Shown: positions 33,804-45,330 of the stretch, one piece after another | How the letters are laid out: each line of letters begins with the position of its first letter | How positions within the stretch are numbered: the first letter of the stretch is position 1 | Assembly (NCBI GenBank): GCA_035578175.1 | Contig: JAQMRL010000002.1 | Coordinates: 80,075,325-80,139,324, forward strand | Direction: 5' to 3' | DNA: 64,000 nucleotides | Source: Catonia carolina | Taxonomy: Eukaryota; Arthropoda; Insecta; Hemiptera; Achilidae | Notes under the pieces: generated by a model | What the model was told of the DNA's origin: nothing | What the model saw: only the letters and a program-made list of their open reading frames with translations | Databases searched by the model: none | Made by a program: the position numbers and the translations under genes

Positions 33804-33925
33804 AGTAGAGGTTCCCAAACTTTTTTTTTCTCGTAGACCACTTTAAAATTTTACTGGTTTCGGTGGACCCCCTGCTGCGACATTTCGTTAGTATAAATTT
33901 CTTTCAATTGCGCTTAACATGTCAT
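33799..33925. mobile_element. hAT-like transposon end, fragment
   Basis: TAGAGGTTCCCAAACTTTTT followed by TCGTAGACCACTTTAAAA and GTGGACCCCCTGC resembles the terminal region of hAT elements (family ends of the CAGNGGTTCTCAAAC type). Only one end is seen, directly abutting family B. Confidence 0.45.
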
Positions 33926-34123
33926 TTCCTCTTGCTGTATTCATTATAAAATAAGCTAGTTTTCAAAACTTAAGTTCATAAATTCATCGAGTAGACTATT
34001 ATATAAAGAATTAAAAAGGAAAAACAACGAAATTGTAGAGGAAAATTCTTCATTCGGTTAAATTGCTAAAAATTTTTCATTAAGTAGAATAAATTATCTT
34101 AATTTTAAAGTGAAGTAATTTAA

Positions 34124-34897
34124 GTTGTTTAGGTCATCGGCCGAAGGACTGGTTTGAATCTCCAGAAGCTTTACTAATTAAAACGAGGAGTAAGGTGGTT
34201 TACCATACCTTTCTCACTGAATGGAAAAGTATGCTTGTCAGCATGCCGGGCCCTCTGAAAATCATCCACTTTCCTCCTACGAATGATACCTTCACTTTAT
34301 TTACAACAGGGTCTGGCTGTGTTTACGGCATCCGCCGAAAAGTTTGTTTGAACCTCTAGTGGCCTTAATAAGTAAAACGAGGAATGAGGTGGTTTACAAT
34401 TGCCTTCCTCAATGAGTGGAAAAGTATATTTATCAGCATGCAGGGCCCTCTGAAAAGCATCTACTTTCCACCCTGTAAATGACACCTTTGCTTCAATCAC
34501 TACAGGATCAGGCTGTATAATGAAACTCATTACTCTCAGAGGAGATAACTGTGTCTAGTAAGTTTTACACCATTACTTCTTTTGTTCTTAATTAATGCAG
34601 TCATAAAATTGGCTGACTATGTGATAAGAAACAGAACTATTATTGTAGCCTTGGAACCAACAGATCGAGTTCAATTAATTTAACACTCTACCTGTCCGTT
34701 ATGGGAATGAATTTTTATTAAGTAGAAAAATTATCTTAATTTTGAAGTCGCTAAGTAATTGTATATTATTTAGGCAATTAGCCGAAGGGCTGGTTTGAAC
34801 CTCTAGAGTCTTTACTAAGTAAAACGAGGAGTGAAATGGTTTACCATTGCCTTACTCATTCAGTGGAAAAGTATGCTTATCAGCTTGCCATGTGCGC
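34124..34897 (+). repeat. Cluster of three family B copies
   Basis: Three same-strand copies: 5' half at 34124-34318, full-length at 34319-34706, and 5' third at 34761-34897. The second begins where the first breaks off inside GGTCTGGCTGT, suggesting insertion of one copy into another. Confidence 0.7.
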
Positions 34898-34960
34898 TTC
34901 TTTTTCAACTCGCGATGCGACATCGCATGCGTTTAGAGGCATACCACCTTTCCGCATTCG
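34898..34960 (+). repeat. Dispersed repeat G, orientation 1
   Basis: CTTCTTTTTCAACTCGCGAT with GAGGCATACCACCT nearby. The reverse complement is found at about 40405-40465. Confidence 0.5.
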
Positions 34961-35442
34961 TTTAAAGAGTTTTATCTCAAAAAAAAACTTATAATTGTTG
35001 TTATAATTGTATATTATGGCATAAATGTTGTTTGCATAAATTACCATAATACAATCCTTTACCGCTACCAATACCGCGGCTACCACTACCACTATCCACT
35101 ACCACTACCGGAATAAAATAGTAGTATAATGAAGTCTGTATCAAATTCATTATAGTGATGTCATACACTCGTCAATTCATTACATTACAACGTCAACGCA
35201 AAATTTTACCAACACCATCTCAATTTGAAATCAAAATAATAATTCACATAATAAACCACGTTTAGTATACGTTTGCTAAAAGTTATTATCTTCCATTTTC
35301 AAGAATTTAATCGTAAAAAATAATATTGTTTCTTAAAATTTCTAAAGCCAATATTCTAAAGCAAAAATTACAAGAGTTTAACGAAACTTAGTCCCAATTT
35401 AAAAAAATATGAAGTGAAACACACACGACTTTCTCTGGAAGA
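34961..35442. other. Unassigned stretch with CTACCA-type microsatellite
   Basis: Near 35060-35115 there is a short CTACCACTAC-type simple repeat; the rest is AT-rich without features. Confidence 0.4.
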
Positions 35443-35500
35443 ATTGTAAGACCTGACCGGGAATCGAATACGGGACTTTTGGTGTACTAGTAGTAAAAGA
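35443..35500 (-). repeat. SINE family E fragment
   Basis: ACCTGACCGGGAATCGAATA matches the B-box side of SINE E; the head is lost. Confidence 0.5.
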
Positions 35501-36117
35501 GATCTTTGCAACAATAGATTCTCGGCGTAATGGAATCAGCTGTCGTGTTACGTGAGAAATGATACTTCTCCTTAAAGCGATGTTTTTCGTAATAGTATTT
35601 GGCGAATGATGTAAAAGTGTATTTTCAAGGTGAAAAAATGAGAACTTCACAAGAGGTTCCGATTATTAGCAGGCTTAAAGCATCCCAAATGCATCTAGTG
35701 ACTAGAAGGAATGGAATTTTAACTTTTATGGAAAACCAATCTTTGCATTAAGTATTTGTGCGCTGGTATTTTAGGATAACCATGTATCGATTTAAAAATT
35801 TTAGGCTATTGAAAAATGTAGCAGAAGTTTATTTTTCTAAAAAAAACGCAGTTTATTATCAACTTAAATTCATTAACTTTTACAATTTGTATAATTTTAT
35901 AAATGTAGTTTTAATTTTAATATAGAGAATATTCGGTTTTTGCACTCTCAAAGTAGCAAACAGAAAAGTTATTTGAAATAAACTAAAACAACATATTTGT
36001 TTCTAGAAAATACAATGCAAAAACTACACGTAAAAATAAAATATGTCGTCTGTTACCAGAAATTTTTAATTTGGCAAATAAAACTACCCTATGTTATTGT
36101 CATTCAATTTCAAAAAT
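35501..36117. other. AT-rich stretch, nothing recognised
   Basis: About 620 bp, no supported feature. Confidence 0.4.
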
Positions 36118-36775
36118 CTGGTGTGAAACATTCACACGACTTTCTCTAGTCAATGCAAAAATTGAACAATAATATAACCTAACGTTAGTAATAAAACATT
36201 AAAAAAACTAACCTCAAAAAAACCTTATTTTAATCATGAATGAATGATGCAAAATGAAAATCAACTTGAGTTAGACAAAATACGGAAAACCACTCTTTCA
36301 CGCTAACTAGTGTCTGTAGAGAAACATTCTCTGAATAAAAGTTGTAGATCTTTTAATTTCCTATTAATTTGATTAGGCCTATACACTTTTGTCGTAAAAT
36401 GCATACTAAGGCTGAAATCTTAAAGAATCTATTGTTTTACTGATTTTCATGAGGAAAAAACAGAAAATCACTAATTAACGCTAAACTAAGCGTTATACAA
36501 AAAAATGTTTGAAAAAAGAGTTGTAGGATTTTAAATTCTCTACAACTTTTATTACATACACTTTTGCGCTGAAATGCATATTAAGGCTGCAATCTTCAAA
36601 AAACATTTTTTTTACGAGAGAATAGTTCCTAAAGAAATACAGCAGGCATGGCGCCTACCCTATGTAGAACATACAAAATGTAGTAAATGAGACGATTTCT
36701 AAAAAATCTAAGAGCCGTTTTTGAGAAAATCGTAAAAAAGTGAAAAGTTACACGAATGAACTACTTCCGGTTAAC
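36118..36775 (-). mobile_element. Family H, 3' two thirds, left arm of an inverted pair
   Basis: Starts at the hairpin end (TCTGGTGTGAAACATTCACA) and runs to CTACTTCCGGTTAACC, where it meets a family D core. Confidence 0.65.
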
Positions 36776-36880
36776 CAGTCAGATTTTTTTTATGGTTAGA
36801 CAGTCAGATTTTTTGGTAGTCAGATAGTCAGATTGTAAGGTCAGGTAGTCAGATTTTTTTTAGTCAGTGAGTCAGATTTG
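36776..36880 (+). repeat. Family D core between inverted family H halves
   Basis: AGTCAGATT-T-run motifs, about 105 bp, placed where family H copies elsewhere carry the (TG)n tract. Confidence 0.6.
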
Positions 36881-37606
36881 AAACTTAAGTTAGATACCAC
36901 TAAAGGACCCGACACGAACATTAAATTCGGTCAATCGAAAGTAGTAGTTTATTCGTGTAATTTTTCACTTTTTCCGATTTTCTCAAAAACGGGTCCTATT
37001 ATTTATTTTAAAATCGCCTCATGTACTGAATTTTTATGCTCTACAAGATAGGGTAGGCGCCATGTCTGCTGAAATTCTTTGAGAGACTGTTTTTACGTAA
37101 AAAAATGTTTTTTTAAGGTTGTAACTTTAATATACATTTTAGCGCAAAAATGTAAATAATAAAAGTTGTAGAAAATTTAAAAACGTACAACTATTATTCC
37201 AAACATTTCTTTGTATAACGCATAGTTTAGCGATAATTTGTGATTTTCTGTTTTGTTTTTCTTGAAAATCTGTAAAAAATTTGATTTTTTAAGATTTCGG
37301 CCTTAGTACGCATTTTATAATAAAATTGTATTATAAAATTTATAGGAAGTTAAAAGATCTACAACTTTTATCTAGAGCATTTTTCTCTACAGAGGATAAT
37401 GTAGCGTGAAAGAGCGATTTTCCGTATTTTTAAGCCAAACTGAGATTGGGTTTTATTTTACATCTTTCACTCATGATTAAAATTAGTTTATGTTTATTGA
37501 GGTTAGTTTTTTGTTTATTTCTAAGTTTTATTACTAATGTTAGATTATATTGTTCATTATTACCATTGGCAAGAGAAAGTCGTGTGAGTGTTTCAACCCA
37601 GATTTT
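36881..37606 (+). mobile_element. Family H, 3' two thirds, right arm of an inverted pair
   Basis: From TTGAAACTTAAGTTAGATAC to GTGTGAGTGTTTCAACCCAG. Mirror image of 36118-36775. Confidence 0.65.
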
Positions 37607-39247
37607 TTAAGATGGCAGCCTTAACACTTTTGCTGCTGAACACGCAACAGTTGTGCGCAGGTGACGTGCAAACTGTTAATATGCGTTTTAGAACAAAATC
37701 ATGTCTGGGTGTCCCACGGAATTTGAACCATAGGGAAAAATAATTAATTTTTGTTACGAATTTCAAGTTGTATTATTGAAAAAAGCTATTAAAGTCACTA
37801 ATGTAAACTATTGAATTAAATAAATTAATACTAACTATTGTACAATAAAATTTATTCTTGTCTAACAATGTATTTCACTTACAGAAAACAACGTAAGTTA
37901 GCATTTTACTGCAATTTATTTTAGAAACACCTTTAATCTAAATTTTCAATATAACATGGCTTATTTTTTTAAAGACAAAAGTGTACATTTTATTTTAAGG
38001 GGAAACTGTACTTTGTATCCCGCCAATGTTAAATTTGCTATATTTAGGTACATTTTTCATAGGATTGGTAAAATATAGCGAAATTAAACTTTACACACTA
38101 TAGGTGTCGGGTTCCTTCTAGAGCTACTGACATTTTTTTCAATTTAATCTTTGAACCATACCATTTTTTTTTAAATATTACGAATAAGATAAAATTTTTA
38201 CAAATTGTTTTCTACGTTATTTGCGTATTACTAATTTTTGGTGCACCTGAGGAAGTCATAAAAATGTTGGTACAGTATATGTCGATATACAAGATAATTA
38301 ACTGGTAAAAATTTCAGCCTGGTAGGTTTATTGGTTTCTGAGAAAAATGTACCTAGTGTCAAAAATCTAAATTTACGGGAAAACGCAAGAAACAAGAAGG
38401 CACAAACAAAAACAAGAAAAATTCCCATCAACAGTTGTTTATACAGCTGAGAATACAAAAAACCGTGATGCAGATATTTTAAAAACTAAAATTCTCTTTG
38501 CACTAAATCGAGCAGTAAAAAATTGTGAAAAATATTCGTTCTTTGGAACATGATAATTTTTCTGTGTAAACTTGATAAAAACTTAACTTTTTCATAAAAA
38601 TTTATTTTTTTGACGTAATTTAATGTTTTTCTCTGGTAGATCTAGGCCTAAACTATTGAAAAACATAAAAAACCAAAAATTGAAATTTTGAGTTAAAACC
38701 ATCGTGCCATCTTCCCTTAAAAGGGACAGTCCTCAGAACAAAATTATATTTTTAATATTATATTTTATTGAAACGTAGCACTAGTTTTTAAATTTTCCGA
38801 AAGTTAGTTTTTTTGAGTTATGGGCTTTCTCTGAAATGGCCGATTCATTAAATAATTTAAATGTTTGTGTCGGGTCCTCCAGTGGTACCTAACCTAACTT
38901 AACAAAGGCCGATCGAATTTTATTTTTGTTTGTATATACGCTGTATGTGAACTTAGTCCTTTGTAATGCAGTCTGTTCGGCAGCCATTATGTGTCCATTG
39001 GGTACGCGTCGGCGCACTGAACAAAACCTGGCGACGTGGATTATTTCATTTTTTTTCTATTCGCTGTTGTACGTTATTTTTATCCTATATACGTAAATAT
39101 ATCAAAGAGGGGACCCTATACTACGAGAAGAATTCGATCGGGCACTTAAGGATATGAATATGAATAAGACACAACAATATATAAAATATAAATATAATAT
39201 AGAATATAAAAGGTCAACAAATTTAATTGTTAAGGAATATTTTTTAG
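37607..39247. other. Unassigned stretch
   Basis: About 1.6 kb. A segment at about 38250-38420 shares short blocks (GTACCTA.TGTCAAAAA) with about 58650-58740 and may be an old dispersed repeat. Frames here are not convincing. Confidence 0.4.
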
Positions 39248-39537
39248 TTGTTGTTTAGGTCAACAGACGAAAGGCTGGTTTGAATCTCTAGAGGTTTGAC
39301 TAAGTAAAACGAGGAGTGCGGTGGTTTACCATTGCCTTCCTCACTGAGTGTAAAAATACGCTTATCAGCGTACCCATCAGGCCCACTGATAAACATCTAC
39401 TTTCCACCATGCAAATGACAAATCCACTTCATTCACTAAAGAGTCTGGCTGTATAATGAAATTCATTACTCTCAGAGGAAATATTTGTGACTAGTGTCTT
39501 TTGCACCTCTACCTCATCTGTTTTTAAATACACATGA
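39248..39537 (+). mobile_element. Family B repeat, 3'-truncated
   Basis: From GTTGTTTAGGTCAACAGACG to CACCTCTACCTCATCTGTTT. A second 5' end, GTTGTTTAGGTCATCAGCTG, follows immediately at 39540. Confidence 0.65.
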
Positions 39538-39569
39538 TGTTGTTTAGGTCATCAGCTGTATTTGTGGTT

Positions 39570-39645
39570 GGAGTGTTTTGCCTCAAAATGGTTTTGGATT
39601 TGTTTTGTTTTAGTTTTCTGTTGTCAGATTGTGATGGGATAATTA
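39570..39645 (+). repeat. Second copy of the sequence that borders the cassette
   Basis: Matches 24155-24215 (AAAATGGTTTTGGATTTG, TTTAGTTTTCTGTTGTCAGA), showing that the DNA directly 3' of the PLA2-like fragment is a dispersed repeat and not cassette sequence. Confidence 0.7.
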
Positions 39646-40227
39646 TTATTAAAGAAAATTAGTTGTGTTCTTATTTCTTTTAGACAAGGTTAGAAAAATT
39701 GATTTCATACTCTATTGGCAAGTCTCCAAAAGCAAACTGGTATTCTCTACCGAGGCGCCGGCTGTTACATGCATAATATGTTTATTATAAGGTATTGGAA
39801 ATTTGTTTAACACAAATAAACCAGACTCTTTTAATGTTAATTATCTGGGTAGGTAAATTATATAATCTTATTCTAATGTTAATACATACATAAACATTCT
39901 AAAAAATAATAACACGCAATTAACTAACATTTTTAAATGGTTTATTACTGTATTAAACATCCATGTAATTGATAAATAGATAATATAATATCTCACTTTT
40001 TCATTTAATGGTAATTCCAATTTAATAAAAATATAATTAACAAAAATGGGTTAATACATGCGTTCCGTATATAGGCCTACGTATATCTTGCCCCTCTTCT
40101 GTGTACATGTTTATTCCACATTATTCATAATTATTATGATTCGATAAAATGTATGTATGTAAATGGATTAAACTGATGGATTTTTTATGAATTCCGTTAC
40201 GTTACAAAATCGTCAAAACAATAAACA
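39646..40227. other. AT-rich stretch, nothing recognised
   Basis: About 580 bp without a supported feature. Confidence 0.4.
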
Positions 40228-40545
40228 ACTTCCTACGATTTTTTTAAAATTGCCTTATTTACTATATTTTTCATGCTCTACAAGATAAAGTAGGCACCAG
40301 GTCTACTGAAATAAAATAGGTTTTTTTAAGATTGCGGCCTTAATACGCAACTTAGTGCAAAAATGTAATAGTAAAAGTTGTAGAAAATTTAAAAATCTAC
40401 AACCTTAGAAGGTGGTATGCCTCTAAGCGCATGCTACATCGCAAGTCGAATCGCAAGTTGAAAAAGAAAACACACGAGTGTGGAGATACTGACCAACCGG
40501 GCTGGTCCAGAGGTAAAGTTGTCGCCGTGAGTTGCCGCAGTGCCA
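40228..40545. repeat. Mosaic of family H, repeat G and SINE C fragments
   Basis: 40228-40405 is a family H body fragment. 40405-40470 is repeat G in the orientation opposite to 34898. 40490-40545 is a SINE C head fragment (CCAACCGGGCTGGTCCAGAG). Confidence 0.55.
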
Positions 40546-40675
40546 CTTTTATCTGATTTGCAACTATTAACTTCTCTTGTTCTCAAAATTCCTTAAAGTA
40601 ACTTATCTTTTGTTTCCCGGTAGAAAATCTTACAAAATGCTTTGACTAAATTTCTTTATAGTACTGTATCTGTAA

Positions 40676-40765
40676 TTTCATTCTTCTTTTATTAATCGTT
40701 CATTTTCCTTGTACAGTTCTCTCGAACTCGTTATCTGTATTGTCTGACTACTAACTTTGAGCCCA
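40676..40765 (+). repeat. Direct repeat flanking the 914-bp mariner element, left copy
   Basis: TTTTCCTTGTACAGTTCTCT and the following TCTGTATTG-TTGACTAC-type stretch recur at 41807-41890 in the same orientation. Confidence 0.65.
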
Positions 40766-40870
40766 TTATCTTGCAAAGGATCTTTCTCGCAAATTTCTCG
40801 TGTTTCTCTTCCCAAGTATTGTAACGCACTCACTCGCATACAAACACACAGGTTTAAACCACAGCATATA

Positions 40871-41784
40871 CGAGGCATGGCTATTACATAATGAGACTGA
40901 TGTAAAAATTTTATTTTCATTTTATACATAATCACTTATTGTCACCTTCAATGTACACTCCTTCTCTATTCTTACAACGCTCCATGCAAATTTTCCACAG
41001 TTGGAAACAGTGCTGGAAGTCATCTTCTGGCAGCTCCTAAAGGACACGTGCCACTTTCTATTTTACAGCTTCCACAGACTCAAATCTTGTCCCTTTTAAT
41101 GCGTATTTCACCTTAGGGAACAGGTAGAAGTCACATAGTGCAAGATCTGGTGAATAAGGTGGATGTTTTAACACTGAGGTGCTGTACTTGGCTAGGAACC
41201 TCTTGACAGATAACGCGGAATGAGGTGGTACATTGTCCATGATTTGTCCTTCCACATTTCGGGGCATTTTTTCTTTACTCTTTGACGTAGTTTAGAAAGT
41301 ACCTCAAGGTAGTAATATTGATAAATTGTTTGACCTTCAGGAACCCAGTGAAGGTACACAATCCCATGGATATCAACAAAAAAACAATCATCATTGCTTT
41401 AAATTATTTTGATATGCTCATTCAAGCTTTTTTGGCTCTTATAGTGCATGGATTGGCGCTTCGTTTCAAGATCATAAGTTAAAAACCACGTTTCATCACA
41501 TGTTATTATCATTTCCAAAAAAATTTGGGTCATTTTCAATCGCATACAAAGTGTCAGTACAAACATTTTTGCGAGCTTCATTTCAAACATTTTTTAGCGG
41601 CACGTGTCCTGAAGGAGCTGACGTAAGATGACTTCCAGCCCTGTTTCCAACAATGGAAGATTCGCATGGACCGTTGTAGGGATAGAGAAGGAGTGTGTAT
41701 TGAAGGTGACAATAAGTAATTATGTATAAAATAAAAATAAAATTTTTCACAACGTCAGTCTCATTATTTAATAGCCACACCTCG
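40871..41784 (-). mobile_element. Mariner element derivative, 914 bp, with inverted repeats of about 200 bp
   Basis: Ends start CGAGGCATGGCTATTA (left) and CGAGGTGTGGCTATTA (right, complement), each flanked by TATA, consistent with a TA target duplication. The inverted similarity continues about 200 bp inward (GTCACCTTCAATRYACACTC, GGAAGTCATCTT). The interior holds two remnants of one transposase. Confidence 0.9.
41058..41590 (-). pseudogene. Mariner (DD34D-type) transposase relic
   Basis: Minus strand: first block MITCDETW-like (ITCDETWFLTYD, about 41500-41460), then YLFPKVKYALKG preceded by HPPYSPDLALCD (about 41165-41100). These match the first and third catalytic Asp regions of mariner. 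The second is damaged (reads IMDNVPPHSA where HDNA-type is expected). The N-terminal helix-turn-helix part is absent. Reading frames change between blocks. Confidence 0.8.
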
Positions 41785-41806
41785 TATAAACGTGTCCATA
41801 AAATTT

Positions 41807-41890
41807 TATTCTTCGTTTTTTAATCATTCGTTTTCCTTGTACAGTTCTCTCGAACTTGTAATCTGTATTGGCTTGACTACTATCTTTGAG
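41807..41890 (+). repeat. Direct repeat flanking the mariner element, right copy
   Basis: Second copy of 40676-40765 (GTTTTCCTTGTACAGTTCTC), starting about 22 bp outside the mariner end. Confidence 0.65.
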
Positions 41891-42420
41891 TTACCTTCCT
41901 ATATATTTATATAGGCAAGAGAAAGTAAAAATAACCTCAATAAACATAACCTAATTTTAATCATGAGTGAAAGACGCAAAATGAAAATTAACCTCAGTTT
42001 GGCTTAAAAATACGGAAAATCACTCTTTTACGCTAAACTAGGCTCTGTAGAGAAAAATGCTCTAAATAAAAATTGTATATATAGATCTTTTAGTTTTCTA
42101 TAAATTTAATTATACACTTTTGTCGTAAAATTCATACTAAGGCCGAAATGTTTAAAAAATCAATTTTTCACACGTTTTCGTGAGAACACCGTTAGTTTCT
42201 TTGTTCAATTTAGAGAATGTGGAGACTGTTTACAACAAAGAAATGGGTTAAAACATATTTTGTGAAGGTTTGAACCTTGAGAAACACGGTCTCGTGAGAA
42301 AAAACAGAAAATCGCTAATTACCTAAACTAAGCGTTAAACAAAAAGATGTGAAAAAATAATAGGTGTAGGATTTTAAATTCTCTGCAATTTGTATTAAGT
42401 AAATTTTTGCGCTTAAATAC
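41886..42420 (-). mobile_element. Family H copies in tandem, with a MITE insertion
   Basis: 41886-41928 is an isolated family H 5' terminus (minus). 41930-42420 is a second minus-strand body fragment interrupted at 42187-42292. Confidence 0.6.
42187..42292. mobile_element. 106-bp hAT-like MITE with 8-bp target duplication
   Basis: CGTGAGAA occurs on both sides (42179-42186 and 42293-42300), and removing the insert restores the family H sequence. The ends (CACCGTTAGTTTCT and complement of GAGAAACACGGT) are an imperfect inverted repeat. An 8-bp duplication is the hallmark of hAT elements. Confidence 0.7.
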
Positions 42421-42778
42421 TAAGTACTAAGTAAAATCGAGGAGTACAGTGGTTTACCCGCGCCTTCCTTACCGAGTTGAAAAGTGTGCTTATCACCATG
42501 CCAGGCTCTCTGAAAAGCACATACTTTCCACCCTGCAAATGAAACCTTCACTTCATTTACCACAGGTTCTTGGCTGTATACGTATCAACTCATTACTCTG
42601 AGAGGAGATAACTCTGACTAGTGTATTTTACACCTCTTTCTCTTCTGTTCTTAAATGCTTCAATCACATAACAGGTTAACCAAGTGATAAGAAACAGAAC
42701 TATTTTTTTTTGGTAGCAGTGAAACTAGCAGATCGATTGCAATTATTCTAACATTCCACCTACCTGTAATAGGGAGTA
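42421..42778 (+). mobile_element. Family B repeat, 5'-truncated
   Basis: From CTAAGTACTAAGTAAAATCG to CACCTACCTGTAATAGGG. Confidence 0.65.
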
Positions 42779-42812
42779 ATGTTACCTACATACTTGAAAC
42801 ATATTAAAAAAA

Positions 42813-43722
42813 TCTGGTGGAAACACTCACACAACCTTCTCTTGCCAATGTAAATAGTTAACAATAATCACAACATTAGTAATTACAAATAAACAAAAAA
42901 CTAACCTCAATAAACATAATCTTATTTAATCATGAGTGAAAGACGCAAAATGAAAATCGACCTCAGTTTGGCTTAAAAATACGGAAAATCACTCTTTTAC
43001 TCTAAACTAGGCTCTTTAGAAAAAAATAATCTAAATAAAAGTTGTAGATATTGTAGTTTCCTATAAATTTTATTACCGCCACTTTTGTTGTGAAATGCAC
43101 ACTAAGGCAGAATTCTTAAAAAAATCAATTTTTCACACGTTTCCGTGAGAAAAAAAAGAAAATCGCTAATTACCGCTTAACTAAGCGTTATACCAAAAAA
43201 TGTTAGAAATAAAAGTTGTAGAATTTTAAGTTCTCTACAACTTTTATTATATAAATGTTTGCGCTATATTGCATATTAAAGCCGTAATCTTAAAAAAAAA
43301 CAACGTTTTTACGTGAAAACACCCTCACCAAGAATTTCAGCGAACATGGCGTCTACCCTATCTTGTAGAGCATAAAAATTGTAGTAAACCAGGCGATTTT
43401 TAAAAAAATCGTAGGAGCAGTTTTTGAGAAAATCGCAAAAAAAATGAAAAATTACACGAATAAACTACTACATCCGGTTGATCGATTTTGATGAAAATGT
43501 TCGTGTCGGGTCCGGTAGTAGTATGTAACTTAAGTTTCAAGTTCGTACGACGTTCCGTTCTTGAGATCTTCTGTTTACACACACACAAAGACCAATCGCT
43601 AAAAACATGTTTTTTGGGTTAGGGGGTCTGAAAACGTGTAGATCCGGTGAAAACTCGATTTCGAAAAATCCACAAGAAAACAATACTTTCCTTCCTATAC
43701 ATTCATATAGGCAAGAGAAAGT
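42813..43722 (-). mobile_element. Family H repeat, full-length, short CA tract
   Basis: From a hairpin end with a small deletion (TCTGGTGGAAACACTCACAC) to GGCAAGAGAAAGT. Confidence 0.75.
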
Positions 43723-44068
43723 AAAAATAATAATTTAATTAATATTATGAGAAAATTATTTTAAAACAAATAATTTGAACGAAGCATATTCCTAAAGTAA
43801 GGGCCGTTTTGTCATTTAAAAACTCGTGAGAAAAGGTTTTTATTGACAATATTAATTTAATAGATCCTATCTTACTTTTCCACATAATCGCCATTCAGTT
43901 CTCAACATTTTTGTAACAATGCACCTGTATCAAACTATTAAAGCTTCTTCAACAGGTTCACTGCTATTCAAATGATGGCAGACTTATCAGAAACGCTACA
44001 ATGGTTTTTTTCATTTTCAGTAGGCCTATACTGTAAAAATCATTTACTATGTAGTAACAGAAATTGTG
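43723..44068. other. Unassigned stretch, possible mariner end
   Basis: The segment TTTTCCACATAATCGCCATT at about 43875 resembles the 3' coding end common to some mariner-like elements, but no catalytic motif is present. Confidence 0.35.
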
Positions 44069-44459
44069 TTGTTTAGGTCATCAGCCAAAAAGCTGGTTTG
44101 AACCTGTAGAGGTTTTACTAAGTAAAACAAGGAGTGAGGTGGTTTACAAATTGCCTTCCTCACTGAGTGGAAAAGTACGCTTATCAGCATGCCGGGCCCT
44201 CTGAAAAGCACATATTTTCCACTCTGCAAATGACACCTTCACTTCATTCACCACAGGGTCTGGCTGTATAATGAAATTCATTACTTTCAGAGGAGATAAC
44301 TCTGATTAGTGTCTTTTACACCTCTGCCTCTTCTGTTCTTAAATGATTCAGTCATTTAATTGGCTGACCATGTGATAAGAAACAGAACTATTTATTTTAG
44401 CCCTGCAACGAACAGATTGAGTGTAAATAATTTGACACTTCACCTGTCTGTTATGGGCA
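44069..44459 (+). mobile_element. Family B repeat, full-length
   Basis: Complete from GTTGTTTAGGTCATCAGCCA to CTGTCTGTTATGGGCAGA. Confidence 0.75.
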
Positions 44460-44705
44460 GATTTAACTATAGTGCTCTTAAAATGTATTTATACTTTCTG
44501 GTACTCTATAATATAATAAGCTCTACATAGTAAAGGAAAGTATTGTTTTCTTTTTGATTTTTTTAAAATCGAGTTTTCACCGGAAATACACGTTTTCAGG
44601 CCTTGTAAATACAAAAAAAAACATGTTTTCAGCGAATGGTCTGTGTGTATGTAAACAAAATATCTCAAGAGCGGAATATCGTACGCAGTTTAAACTTGGA
44701 ATTTA

Positions 44706-45066
44706 GGCCGAGCGCAAGTTGAAACGCAGCTCCGTGACGTGAGGTGAGGTGACTCACCAGCAGTTTCTGTGAACCCCTGAAATTGATACAACAGCGCATG
44801 TTGACACGCAGGGTGAGGTGATAGCGAAATAGCGAAAGATATTGGAGTTTTTCATCAGAAAATGCATCCTTAAGGACGAATTCTTTGTGGCTGTTTCTTT
44901 TTCTTAAATGGTTGCTTTTCGGAATCTTTTTAGGAAATAATTTTCCAATTAATTCGTCTTCGTGTAATTCATCAGAATCCGATTCTGAACTTAGTAATGA
45001 ATTAATATACGAGTACAGACACGCAGTGACTACTGAACTGCGCCTCAACTTTCGCTCTCCCTGCAC
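44706..45066 (-). pseudogene. N-terminal fragment of a Harbinger-type transposase, unconfirmed
   Basis: A minus-strand frame from ATG at 45066 gives a Ser/Asp/Glu-rich start (SSESDSDELHEDE) and then 'HKEFVLKDAFSDEKLQYL', which resembles the region preceding the nuclease core of PIF/Harbinger transposases. The frame then degrades into the element end. No catalytic residues lie within the fragment. The assignment leans on the TTA duplication. Confidence 0.5.
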
Positions 45067-45103
45067 GCAGTCGACTCTGTCCTGCGTTACCCTGCGTCCG
45101 GCC
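44706..45103 (-). mobile_element. PIF/Harbinger derivative, 398 bp
   Basis: Flanked by TTA on both sides (44703-44705 and 45104-45106), the 3-bp TWA-type duplication of PIF/Harbinger. Ends pair imperfectly as GGCCGAGCGCAAG and GGCCGGACGCAGG. Contains part of a minus-strand gene (see next entry). Confidence 0.75.
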
Positions 45104-45330
45104 TTAAGTTAGATATCATTAAGAGACCCGATATAAACATAACCTCTAAGATCAGCTAATAAAAGTCACTCTGAATTCCTTACGTTTGGCAAACGACTTA
45201 GTATAGTAACTAGTTGACAGCTGTATATTTGAACAGACACACAATGTCCTTGTCTACAACGGACGTAAAGTCAAAATTCCAGCAGAAAGTAGTGTCATTC
45301 ATAATTAATCGTGTTGTCGTTTTTTATGCC

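Larger units (their letters stand above)
44526..45150 (+). mobile_element. Family H, 5' part, split by a Harbinger element
   Basis: Family H 5' region (GGAAAGTATTGTTTTCTTTT onward) is interrupted at 44706 and resumes at 45107 with AGTTAGATATCATTAAGAGA, exactly where undisturbed copies continue. Confidence 0.7.
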
